Counted from the stretch's first letter, positions 1 through 6,207 are shown. The stretch: DNA of 15,452 bases from Prevotella sp. (GCA_024681875.1 JAILAA010000112.1:1-15452), one strand, 5' to 3'. Made by a program: numbers and translations. The notes: generated from the letters alone by a model not told the origin.

Positions 1-1380
1 TTTGTCACTGAGGCCGAAGTTATAGCGCAGTACACCATAGTAGAGCAACAGCTGTACGTAGTGGCTTTCCGACTGCAGGCCGTGGCTGTCGTGGCTCTGG
101 TACTCAATCTTCCTGTTGCGGCCCGACTTCTGCTCTACGAGAAGGGTGGTGGGAGGTGAGAGGTGGGAGGTGAGGGGCGAGAGGTGAAAGGTGGGAAGTG
201 TAGTCATCAAGTCCACGCGGCCTTGTAAGCCTAAGCGTTCACAGATAAACGACGCCTCAAGCAAGGGTAAGACGTCACCACCACTCTCCTCCCATTCCCC
301 ACCCCTTGAGGGGCGGGGTGGCCGATAGGCCGGGGCGGGGTAGATAGGAGGGGAGCCCGAAGGGCGGGGTGGTTTGACTCCCAGCACCTTCACCGCCTCG
401 CGTATGTTCTTCATCTGCTCTGCGGCCTGCTCACGGAAGGAGTCAGCATCGAAGTCCTCGCAGGCACAGAAACACAGGGCCTGTTCACGGAACGATCGTT
501 GCAACGAGTCGGCCAGTGTGGCCTTGTCGCCCTGGCTGATGACATCGTCGAGGGCTGTGCCGGCAAAGTTACCCAACAGCGTGGCCTGCGTATTCGGCTT
601 TGCCTTGAGTCGGTTGACGGTATAGAGCAACGGATGGTGGCCGTAGTCGGTAAAGCAGGCGGCCAACGAGGAGATGTCGATGAGGAAGTCGGGCTCCACG
701 ACAACATTTCCAGGGACAATACAGAGCTCACCCCTTACCCCTCTGGACTCTCCCCCTGAAGACTCTCCCCCTGAAGACTCTCCCCCAGCCCCTCCCTTGT
801 AGGGAGGGGAGCAATTACTTTGCAAGCTATTGTCGAGAAGGTTCAGCTGCATCCCTGGTCGCACCACCTTCTGCAGATAGGCGAAATCGCGTCCCTGCTC
901 GGTGTTCCGATAGTCAATGACGACAGGGCCTTCGGCGGTGTCGGCATAGAGGAATTCGGGCGTGATGTGGTTGACGATGCAACGCACATAGTCCTTGTTG
1001 ATGCGCAGACCACGCTCGTGCTGACGCTCGTCGTGAGGCAGGAGTGGCGTCAGCGATGAGGGAATGTCGGTCTGGAAGACGGCGGAGACGAGGCGCGCCA
1101 CGGCCTTCACGTCGTAGGGCCAGTCGGGGGAACTGATTGGCACGCTGGCATTGGTGTGTCGGCGGGCGTCCTGCAGGTCGCGGGTGAGGGTGGGGGAGAG
1201 GTGAAGCTGTTTGCAGAGCCAGTCGACTTGGGAAAAAAGATTGCCGAAGGCACCGCCCTGACGGCGGCAGCCTTCGGCACAACAGAGCTTGAGCATCTCG
1301 TGCAGACGTCGCGTGGCATCGGCCGACGGCTCCTCGGCCATTAGCTCGGCGCAGATGTCGAAAAACTCAGAGGCATCCAT
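1..1380 (-). CDS. PD-(D/E)XK nuclease-domain protein (possible Dna2-like helicase-nuclease), partial
   Basis: An uninterrupted frame of 460 codons starts at ATG 1380 (MDASEFFDICAELMAEEPSA) and leaves the window without a stop, so only the N-terminal part is seen. It begins 21 nt after the acyl-CoA synthetase stop, so it is probably the last gene of the same operon. Near the left edge are the hallmarks of a RecB/Cas4-type nuclease: LLGNFAGTALDDV (about 263-275), GRVDLM with candidate metal-binding Asp390, then LLVEQKSG with Glu416-x-Lys418, followed by a Q-rich helix-like YVQLLLYYG. These residues would cut DNA with Mg2+. In Bacteroidales such a domain is often the front of a large Dna2/AddB-like helicase-nuclease, but the helicase part is outside the window, so that is inference. 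Three stretches are low-complexity repeat DNA read in frame: about residues 189-222, 337-366 and 394-414. The last lies between the Asp and ExK motifs. CDS call is firm; the function is moderate. Confidence 0.82.
   Translation of the reverse strand, partial: MDASEFFDICAELMAEEPSADATRRLHEMLKLCCAEGCRRQGGAFGNLFSQVDWLCKQLHLSPTLTRDLQDARRHTNASVPISSPDWPYDVKAVARLVSAVFQTDIPSSLTPLLPHDERQHERGLRINKDYVRCIVNHITPEFLYADTAEGPVVIDYRNTEQGRDFAYLQKVVRPGMQLNLLDNSLQSNCSPPYKGGAGGESSGGESSGGESRGVRGELCIVPGNVVVEPDFLIDISSLAACFTDYGHHPLLYTVNRLKAKPNTQATLLGNFAGTALDDVISQGDKATLADSLQRSFREQALCFCACEDFDADSFREQAAEQMKNIREAVKVLGVKPPRPSGSPPIYPAPAYRPPRPSRGGEWEESGGDVLPLLEASFICERLGLQGRVDLMTTLPTFHLSPLTSHLSPPTTLLVEQKSGRNRKIEYQSHDSHGLQSESHYVQLLLYYGVLRYNFGLSDK
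146..199. repeat. GGTG-rich short tandem repeat inside the nuclease gene
   Basis: Degenerate units of about 7-8 nt (GAGGTGG, GAGGTGA, AAGGTGG) run in tandem on the plus strand. Read on the minus strand in the gene's frame they give a Ser/Thr/Pro/His/Leu-rich peptide (HLSPLTSHLSPPTT). The tract lies between the codons for the candidate catalytic Asp390 and Glu416 of the nuclease, where related nucleases have a short beta-turn. Confidence 0.75.
297..372. repeat. GC-rich palindromic repeat tract inside the nuclease gene
   Basis: On the minus strand the motif CACCCCGCCC occurs twice, near each end, interleaved with small hairpins: GCCC-TTC-GGGC, GGCC-TATC-GGCC and CCCCT-CA-AGGGG. The tract is read in frame as a Pro/Arg-rich peptide (PPRPSGSPPIYPAPAYRPP) upstream of the nuclease core. 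Its sequence differs from the other repeat families in the window. It looks like a dispersed short palindromic element, but only one copy is in view. Confidence 0.7.
746..788. repeat. 15-bp tandem repeat, 2.9 copies
   Basis: The unit GACTCTCCCCCTGAA occurs at 746-760 and 761-775, with a third partial copy at 776-788 that merges into the adjacent palindrome. Because the unit is 15 bp, changes in copy number keep the reading frame of the nuclease gene. On the minus strand it encodes repeats of GGESS. Confidence 0.85.
779..820. repeat. REP-like palindrome, single arm (family C)
   Basis: CCCCTCCCT (789-797) and AGGGAGGGG (801-809) form a perfect 9-bp stem with a 3-nt loop, flanked by CTCTCCCCCAG on the left and AGCAATTACTT on the right. 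It is the same family as the four arms in and beside the acyl-CoA synthetase gene, but here it stands alone instead of in an inverted pair. It is read through in frame by the nuclease gene. Confidence 0.8.
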
Positions 1381-1401
1381 CACGCGGCGTGGCTACGAGT
1401 C

Positions 1402-3240
1402 TTATTTCTGGCTGTCCTTTTTGCGTATCTCTACGCGGCGTATCTTGCCGCTGATGGTCTTAGGCAGTTCGTCGACGAATTCCACGATGCGCGGGTACTT
1501 GTAGGGCGCTGTTTCCTTCTTCACGTGCTGTTGCAGTTCCTTGACGAGGTCGTCGCCCGCCTTGTCCTTCCACTCCTTGCCGAGGACGACAGTGGCTTTC
1601 ACCACCATGCCGCGAATATCATCGGGTACGCCGGTGATGGCGCATTCAACAACGGCTGGGTGGGTCATCAGGGCTGATTCAACCTCAAACGGGCCGATGC
1701 GGTAGCCGCTCGACTTGATGACATCGTCGATGCGGCCCTCAAACCAGTAGTAGCCGTCCTCGTCGCGCCAGGCCATATCGCCGGTGTGATAGTAGCCATC
1801 GTGCCATGCTTCGCGCGTCTTCTCTTCGTCGCGGTAGTAGCACTTGAACAGGCCGATGGGCTTGCGGTCGCCCACGCGGATGACAATCTCGCCCTTTTCG
1901 CCGTCCTCGCACGGGGTGCCGTCGGCGCGTACCAGGTCGATGTCGTACTGCGCGTTGGGGATGCCCATCGAGCCGGGCTTCGGTGTCATCCAGGGGAATG
2001 TGCCGAGCGTCATGGTCGTTTCTGTCTGGCCGAAGCCTTCCATGATGTTGAGGCCGAGCTTCTCCTTGAGCTTGTCGAAGACGGCTGGGTTCAAAGCTTC
2101 GCCGGCTGTACAGCAATATTGTAATGAAGAGAGATCGTATTTCGACAAGTCTTCCCGAATCATGAAGCGGTAGATGGTAGGCGGTGCGCAGAAACTCGTC
2201 ACCTTGTATTTCTCCATCTGGCGCAACAGCGCGTCAGCGTTGAACTTCTCATGGTCGAAGACGAAAACGGTTGCTCCGGCAAACCACTGGCCGTAGAACT
2301 TTCCCCAGACGGCCTTGCCCCAACCCGTGTCAGCCACGGTGAGGTGCAGTGAGCCCTCGTGCAAGTTGTGCCAGAAGACGCCCGTCGTCAGGTGTCCCAT
2401 GGCGTAGAGGTAGTCGTGTGCCACCATTTTCGGCTCGCCGCTGGTGCCCGAGGTGAAGTACATCAGCATTGTGTCGTCGTTCTCGTTGACGAAGGCGGGC
2501 CGCACGAACTTGGGGGCGTTACGCCACTCCGACTGCCAGTCGTGGAAGAGACCCTCCCCCTGCCCCTCCCTGTGAGGGAGGGAAGTAGATAGACCAGCCA
2601 CCTCTTCGTTCAGAGAGTAATTGCTCCCCTCCCTCACAGGGAGGGGTAAGGGGGTGGGTCTGACTATGATATATTGTTTCACGGTGGGACTCTCGGCCAT
2701 GGCCAGTCTGATTTGTCCAGTGATATAGTCATCGTCGGCACAGATAATGGCTTTCACCGATGCCCGCGTGTTGCGATAGACGATGTCGTGCTTCGTCAGC
2801 ATGTGAGTAGCGGGGATGACGATGGCGCCAATCTTACAGAGGGCCAGCATGATGACCCACCACTCATAGTGGCGCTTCAGGATGAGCATGACAGGGTCGT
2901 TCTTGCCGATGCCCAGCGTCATCAGGTAGGAGGCGGCCTGGTCGGTCTGCTCTTTCAGTTCGGCAAACGTTGTACGTCTCTCCTCGCCCATGTCGTTGGT
3001 CCACAGGATAGCCAGCCCGTCGGGTTTTTCCTCGGCCCACACGTCCATCACGTCGTAGGCGAAATTGAAGTTCTCAGGGATGATGAACTCCAGATTCTTG
3101 TTGTAATCCTCTACTGACGTAAATGTCGTCTGCTTTAAAAATCTACTCAAGAGACCCACCCCCTGCCCCTCCCTGTGAGGGAGGGGAGTAGATACTGTCT
3201 GCTTGACTGCTTCTTTCTCCATTTTTTTTATTTGTTTCAT
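1402..3240 (-). CDS. AMP-forming acyl-CoA synthetase (medium-chain ACSM-like)
   Basis: This cytosolic enzyme of the ANL superfamily would activate a carboxylate with ATP to an acyl-AMP and then load it on CoA. The sequence shows the P-loop TSGTSGEPK (about residue 263), GFGQTETT, YHTGDMAWRDEDGYYWFEGRIDDVIKSSGYR split over the A7-A8 motifs, and the C-terminal PKTISGKIRR with the adenylation Lys. The layout and the ENFNFAYDVMDVWA start resemble medium-chain/acetyl-CoA-synthetase-like proteins; the substrate cannot be read off. The first ATG codons are 3240 and 3222; a longer frame to GTG 3267 is only repeat sequence. ATG 3222 has the more convincing A-rich leader (AAATAAAAAAA), so 606 aa is a serious alternative to 612. 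Repeat DNA adds a peptide after the start (STPLPHREGQGVGL) and about 37 residues before FHDWQSEW. It lies immediately downstream of the XRE-cupin gene. Confidence 0.93.
   Translation of the reverse strand: MKQIKKMEKEAVKQTVSTPLPHREGQGVGLLSRFLKQTTFTSVEDYNKNLEFIIPENFNFAYDVMDVWAEEKPDGLAILWTNDMGEERRTTFAELKEQTDQAASYLMTLGIGKNDPVMLILKRHYEWWVIMLALCKIGAIVIPATHMLTKHDIVYRNTRASVKAIICADDDYITGQIRLAMAESPTVKQYIIVRPTPLPLPVREGSNYSLNEEVAGLSTSLPHREGQGEGLFHDWQSEWRNAPKFVRPAFVNENDDTMLMYFTSGTSGEPKMVAHDYLYAMGHLTTGVFWHNLHEGSLHLTVADTGWGKAVWGKFYGQWFAGATVFVFDHEKFNADALLRQMEKYKVTSFCAPPTIYRFMIREDLSKYDLSSLQYCCTAGEALNPAVFDKLKEKLGLNIMEGFGQTETTMTLGTFPWMTPKPGSMGIPNAQYDIDLVRADGTPCEDGEKGEIVIRVGDRKPIGLFKCYYRDEEKTREAWHDGYYHTGDMAWRDEDGYYWFEGRIDDVIKSSGYRIGPFEVESALMTHPAVVECAITGVPDDIRGMVVKATVVLGKEWKDKAGDDLVKELQQHVKKETAPYKYPRIVEFVDELPKTISGKIRRVEIRKKDSQK
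2550..2660. repeat. Inverted pair of REP-like palindromes inside the acyl-CoA synthetase gene (family C)
   Basis: Left arm 2550-2588 and right arm 2617-2660 are imperfect reverse complements. Each contains its own small palindrome, CCCCTCCCT-GTG-AGGGAGGG and its reverse. About 28 nt of ordinary-looking sequence lies between them. The whole block is 111 nt, exactly 37 codons, and is read in frame as RPTPLPLPVREGSNY through LSTSLPHREGQGEGL, which is unlike ANL-family sequence. It looks like an in-frame insertion in a surface loop upstream of the P-loop. Confidence 0.85.
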
Positions 3241-3286
3241 GAAAAGGTAATTACTCCCCTCCCTCACAGGGAGGGGCAGGGGGTGG
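3156..3286. repeat. Inverted pair of REP-like palindromes straddling the acyl-CoA synthetase start (family C)
   Basis: A 35-bp core at 3156-3190 is repeated as a perfect reverse complement at 3252-3286. Each core holds the palindrome CCCCTCCCT-GTG-AGGGAGGGG. The 61 nt between them contain both candidate start codons (3240 and 3222) of the acyl-CoA synthetase. One arm is therefore in the 52-nt gap after the XRE-cupin gene, the other is coding. Same family as the pair at 2550-2660 and the single arm at 779-820. Confidence 0.9.
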
Positions 3287-3291
3287 ATCTT

Positions 3292-3849
3292 TTACTCTAC
3301 TGTAAATGCCAGGAATTTCACCGCCTTGTCGCCGATGGCGAGCATCCCGTGGGGCTTCGTTGAGTCGAAATAGATGCTGTCGCCCTCGTCCAGCACGATA
3401 GTCTTGCCGCCGATGTAGAGCTCCATCTTGCCCTCGAGCACAAGGTTGAACTCCTGTCCGGGGTGCGAGTTCTTATAGATGGTATGAACGCCAGGCTTCG
3501 GCTCTACGGTGACGATGAAGACGTCGGCTTTGTGGTCGACGAAACCGCCCACCAGCGACTGATACTTATACGCCTTTGTACGCTCGATGCTCATGCCCTG
3601 ACCCTTGCGTGTCACGTAGTAGCTCTTCATGTGCGGAGACTCGGCGAAGATCAGCTCCTCGGTCGACACGCCGTATTTGTGGGCTATCTTCATCAGGTTC
3701 GAGATGGTGATGTCGGCCTCGCCCCTTTCTATTTGTTCATACTTTTCAGCTGAGATGCCGATGGTCTCGGCCATCTCGCTGACGGGGATGTCAAGCACGT
3801 CGCGCAGTCCGCGCAGACGCTCGCCTATCTGTTTCAATTGGTCTTCCAT
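3292..3849 (-). CDS. XRE-family HTH regulator with C-terminal cupin domain
   Basis: A 185-aa protein with an N-terminal helix-turn-helix (about 7-61; RLRGLRDVLDIPVSEMAETIG then EKYEQIERGEADITISNLMKIA split over the recognition region) and a C-terminal cupin_2 barrel (about 108-182; KNSHPGQEFNLVLEGKMELY, DEGDSIYFDSTKPHG). Such proteins are DNA-binding regulators whose cupin domain senses a small ligand. The gene is first in the minus-strand operon, with a Bacteroidetes-type promoter 26 nt upstream of its ATG. The acyl-CoA synthetase follows, so the likely role is control of that gene, possibly in response to its carboxylate or acyl-CoA; this is inference from neighbourhood. The start at 3849 is well placed and the length fits the family. 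Confidence 0.93.
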   Translation of the reverse strand: MEDQLKQIGERLRGLRDVLDIPVSEMAETIGISAEKYEQIERGEADITISNLMKIAHKYGVSTEELIFAESPHMKSYYVTRKGQGMSIERTKAYKYQSLVGGFVDHKADVFIVTVEPKPGVHTIYKNSHPGQEFNLVLEGKMELYIGGKTIVLDEGDSIYFDSTKPHGMLAIGDKAVKFLAFTVE

Positions 3850-3874
3850 GGGTTGTTTCGTTTAGAATTTCGTG

Positions 3875-3908
3875 CAAAAGTACGAAGAATTCTCTGATTA
3901 TAATGCAA
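3875..3908 (-). promoter_or_regulatory. Promoter for the XRE-cupin operon
   Basis: On the minus strand TACTTTTG (3882-3875) matches the Bacteroidetes -7 consensus TAnnTTTG, with a TTTG (3909-3906) about 23 nt further upstream as a -33 candidate. It lies just upstream of the ATG at 3849. Confidence 0.65.
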
Positions 3909-3922
3909 ATTGTCGGTAAAAA

Positions 3923-3955
3923 TTGCAGACTGAAAGAAAAAAAGCAGTAACTTTG
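3923..3955 (+). promoter_or_regulatory. Promoter for the S24-family gene
   Basis: TAACTTTG at 3948-3955 matches the -7 consensus TAnnTTTG and a TTG at 3923-3925 lies 22 nt upstream. Transcription would begin near 3960, leaving a leader of about 10 nt to ATG 3970 or about 30 nt to ATG 3991. The short leader slightly favours the later start. Confidence 0.65.
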
Positions 3956-3969
3956 CACAGACGAAGCTA

Positions 3970-4950
3970 ATGTATGACGTCCTGACGTCTATGACCCAAG
4001 AAGAAGTAACCAAAGAGCTGGCGAAGCTGCGCGCTGCAGGCCTTAATCCCATGTTGTGCGACACTGCGGTGCCGCTGGTCGATGTCCCCGTGCTGGCAGG
4101 CCTGCCTGCCGATAGTGGCGATGCCACGGGCGGTGAGTACGTGTTGCTGCCGCGAGAGCTGGTGGGCCGTCATCCCGTGTTTTTGATTGATGTCGACGGG
4201 CTGTCGATGCACGATGCGGGCATCATGCCCGGCGACCGCTTGGAGGTGCAGATGGAAAGCACAGTAAGTGACGGCGATATCGTCGTGGCCGAAGTGGACG
4301 GCGGCTATACGGTGAAGGCGTTCTTTACCGATGGTGAGGGGCGCCACTGGCTGGTGCCGCAGAACACTGATTTTGCGCCCATCCTGCTCGACAACCGTCC
4401 ATGGAGGGTTATAGGCAAGGTCGTCGGCTTGCGCAAGGGAATGCCCAGGGCATCATACGCGGACTGTGCAAAGGCTGTGCTCCATGCTGCCGCCAACACT
4501 GTTGCCGCCGGGCGCCCGTTGCCGCCGGAGCAGCCGCAGAACATAGTGTTCAGGCTGTACCACAAGCGACGTGCCGTCGATTTTAATGCCGTGCGCCAGC
4601 AGGTGGAGCGTGTCGTGGTGAAGCAGATGCGCCACGCCTACGAGTGGTATGCCGCCTATCGCGTGCTCATGGACATCGGGCTGATTGACGACCCGATGCT
4701 GACGCGCTTTGCCCAGCAGATGAACGTGTGGTTTCCCGAGGCGCCGATACGCTGCAATGCCGACCGCATGGGCGACTATTCCGTGGGGCACACGGCCAAG
4801 GCATCGACGTTGTGGAATTCCGAGCAGTTCCGTCGCGACCAGCGCACCGGACAGTCCGTCGGTGCCTTCAATACACTGCTGCACCGATGTGAGGAACTGC
4901 GTGCCGCTCTTTTCCCGCTTCCCCTGCTTGAGTCGGGGCTTCCATTCTGA
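3970..4950 (+). CDS. UmuD/LexA-like S24 peptidase-fold protein with an unassigned C-terminal domain
   Basis: Residues about 40-155 match the S24 Ser/Lys self-cleaving fold of UmuD and LexA: DGLSMHDAGIMPGDRLEV with candidate nucleophile Ser79, GDIVVAEVDGGYTVKAFF with Lys116, and later WRVIGKVVGLRKG. An Ala-Gly pair (VPVLAGLPADSG, 43-44) sits about 35 residues before the serine, where LexA/UmuD proteins are cleaved. There is no N-terminal helix-turn-helix, as in UmuD. Residues about 165-326 form a Trp/Tyr/Arg-rich, mostly helical-looking domain I do not recognise (RQQVERVVVKQMRHAYEWY). No umuC-like gene is adjacent. Start chosen at 3970; ATG 3991 (MTQEEVTKELAKLRAAG) is a good alternative and would shift residue numbers by 7. 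Self-cleavage and an SOS link are inference from the family. Confidence 0.88.
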   Translation: MYDVLTSMTQEEVTKELAKLRAAGLNPMLCDTAVPLVDVPVLAGLPADSGDATGGEYVLLPRELVGRHPVFLIDVDGLSMHDAGIMPGDRLEVQMESTVSDGDIVVAEVDGGYTVKAFFTDGEGRHWLVPQNTDFAPILLDNRPWRVIGKVVGLRKGMPRASYADCAKAVLHAAANTVAAGRPLPPEQPQNIVFRLYHKRRAVDFNAVRQQVERVVVKQMRHAYEWYAAYRVLMDIGLIDDPMLTRFAQQMNVWFPEAPIRCNADRMGDYSVGHTAKASTLWNSEQFRRDQRTGQSVGAFNTLLHRCEELRAALFPLPLLESGLPF

Positions 4951-4961
4951 AAAACACAATT

Positions 4962-5041
4962 GTCCGAAAAAAATCCGACGGCTTCGGACAAAAATCCGAC
5001 CGGCTCGGACAAAAATCCGAAGCCGTCGGATTTTTTCGGAC
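4962..5041. terminator. Nested inverted repeat, terminator-like, between the S24 gene and porP
   Basis: Arm 4962-4988 and arm 5016-5041 are reverse complements over 26 bp with one extra A in the left arm. The right arm contains GCCGTCGGATTTTTT, so the plus-strand transcript ends in a GC stem followed by six U, and A7 in the left arm gives the same in the other direction. The 27-nt centre holds a further TCCGA-CCGGC-TCGGA hairpin, and the segment TCGGACAAAAATCCGA occurs twice (4984-4999, 5005-5020). A rho-independent bidirectional terminator is the simplest reading. Confidence 0.7.
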
Positions 5042-5116
5042 AGCGCGTTAGAAACTAAAAATCAATTTCCACATTCATTTTATATAATAAATGAGCGAGA
5101 ACGGCGTTATTATAGC

Positions 5117-6055
5117 GTGTTAAGGCGAAGTCTGCTGATTTTGGCCGTTATGCTTGTGGCCTGCTATGAGGCCCGTGCGCAGTACGACCCGTCGTTCAGT
5201 CATTACTGGACGATGCAGACGTCGTTTAACCCTGCAGCCGTGGGAAAACAGGAGAAAATCAACGTGACAGCAGCTTATGCAATGTCGCTGGTGGGCTTTA
5301 AGCGTAACCCTAAGACGATGTACTCTGCTGCCGACATGCCGTTCTATCTGCTTGGTGCCTATCACGGTGTGGGTGTGCGTTTTCTGAGCGACGCTTTGGG
5401 ACTGTTCTCCCACAACAGCATCGCCTTGCAGTATGCCTATCGGCAGAAACTCTTTGGCGGCACACTGGCCGCAGGCTTGCAGGGAGCCATGCTTAGTGAG
5501 CAGTTCGACGGCTCTAAGCTTGAACTGGAGGAGGCTGGCGACCCCGCGTTCTCCTCCTCGAAGATAGAGGGCAGTGCCATCGACCTGGCCGCAGGCCTCT
5601 ATTATCAGCGCAAAAACTGGTATGTCGGCGCTTCAGTGCAGCACCTCACTGCACCAAGGGTGGAACTGGGCGAAACCAACGAGATTAAAATCAATATGTC
5701 GTATTATTTGACGGGTGGATGCAATATTCGGCTAAGATATCCGTTGTTATCTATACAGCCCTCAGTGCTTGCGCAAAGCGACGGCGTCAGCCATCGTGCC
5801 GATATCTCTGCGCGCCTCACCTATACGCACGAAGAGAAAATGCTGTACGGTGGCCTGGGCTACAGCCCGTCGAACTCAGTGACGGTGTTTCTGGGAGGAA
5901 TCTTCCACGGCATCACACTGGGCTACAGCTATGAGGCCTTCACCAATGGCGTTGGCTTGGGTTATGGCTCCCACGAGCTGTTCATGGGCTATCAGACAGA
6001 CATCAACCTGTTTAAGAAAGGAAGAAACAGACACCAGAGTGTGAGAATTCTCTGA
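5117..6055 (+). CDS. porP: Type IX secretion system outer-membrane protein PorP/SprF
   Basis: A 312-aa outer-membrane beta-barrel protein of the PorP/SprF family (QYDPSFSHYWTMQTSFNPAAVG, then alternating barrel strands, ending GLGYGSHELFMGYQTDINLF). In other Bacteroidetes this family is needed for T9SS export and anchoring of some cargo, and the gene stands first in the porPKLMN cluster as here. The frame is open far upstream through the S24 gene and terminator, so the start must be chosen. GTG 5117 gives a textbook signal peptide (VLRRSLLILAVMLVACYEA then RAQ cleavage), while the first in-frame ATG at 5150 would leave only 11 residues before the cleavage site. A ten-codon ORF, ATG 5091 to TAA 5123, overlaps the GTG. 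No clear promoter was found in 5042-5116. Confidence 0.9.
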   Translation: MLRRSLLILAVMLVACYEARAQYDPSFSHYWTMQTSFNPAAVGKQEKINVTAAYAMSLVGFKRNPKTMYSAADMPFYLLGAYHGVGVRFLSDALGLFSHNSIALQYAYRQKLFGGTLAAGLQGAMLSEQFDGSKLELEEAGDPAFSSSKIEGSAIDLAAGLYYQRKNWYVGASVQHLTAPRVELGETNEIKINMSYYLTGGCNIRLRYPLLSIQPSVLAQSDGVSHRADISARLTYTHEEKMLYGGLGYSPSNSVTVFLGGIFHGITLGYSYEAFTNGVGLGYGSHELFMGYQTDINLFKKGRNRHQSVRIL

Positions 6056-6091
6056 AATTGAGAGAATGAGAAATTGAGAGAATGAGAAATT
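6055..6091. repeat. 16-bp tandem repeat upstream of gldK
   Basis: The unit AAATTGAGAGAATGAG occurs at 6055-6070 and 6071-6086, followed by a partial AAATT. It begins on the last base of the porP stop codon. Together it forms the left arm of the inverted repeat described for 6062-6207. Confidence 0.85.
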
Positions 6092-6207
6092 TTGAAACAT
6101 ATAAAAAAAAGAATATGATGAAGAGTAAAAGAATGAGAAAGGAAGCTGGGAAAAGAGTAGTGCAAAAGGCATTTCTCATTTTCTCATTATCTTCATTTCT
6201 CATTTTC
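6062..6207. repeat. Inverted repeat straddling the gldK start
   Basis: The 28 nt at 6062-6089 and the reverse complement of 6180-6207 agree at 24 positions; the 10-mer AATGAGAAAT is present twice in the left arm and its complement ATTTCTCATT twice on the right (6171-6180, 6195-6204). The gldK ATG (6115) lies in the 90-nt loop. The right arm encodes most of the signal-peptide core. Confidence 0.8.

Noticed and set aside
411..731. Minus-strand open frame in another register within 1-1380
   Set aside because: It overlaps the continuous 460-codon frame that carries nuclease motifs; its peptide is low-complexity Ser/Arg/Pro.
3241..3267. GTG 3267 as the start of the acyl-CoA synthetase
   Set aside because: The added residues (VREGSNYLF) are repeat-encoded and the GTG lies in the palindrome stem; ATG 3240 or 3222 is better.
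4962..5041. CRISPR-like array
   Set aside because: The repeated TCCGA segments are short, palindromic and have no unique spacers of regular length; a terminator-like structure fits better.
4757..5116. Upstream extension of the porP reading frame
   Set aside because: It passes through the end of the S24 gene and the inverted repeat at 4962-5041 and would bury the signal peptide. The GTG at 5117 is far more plausible.
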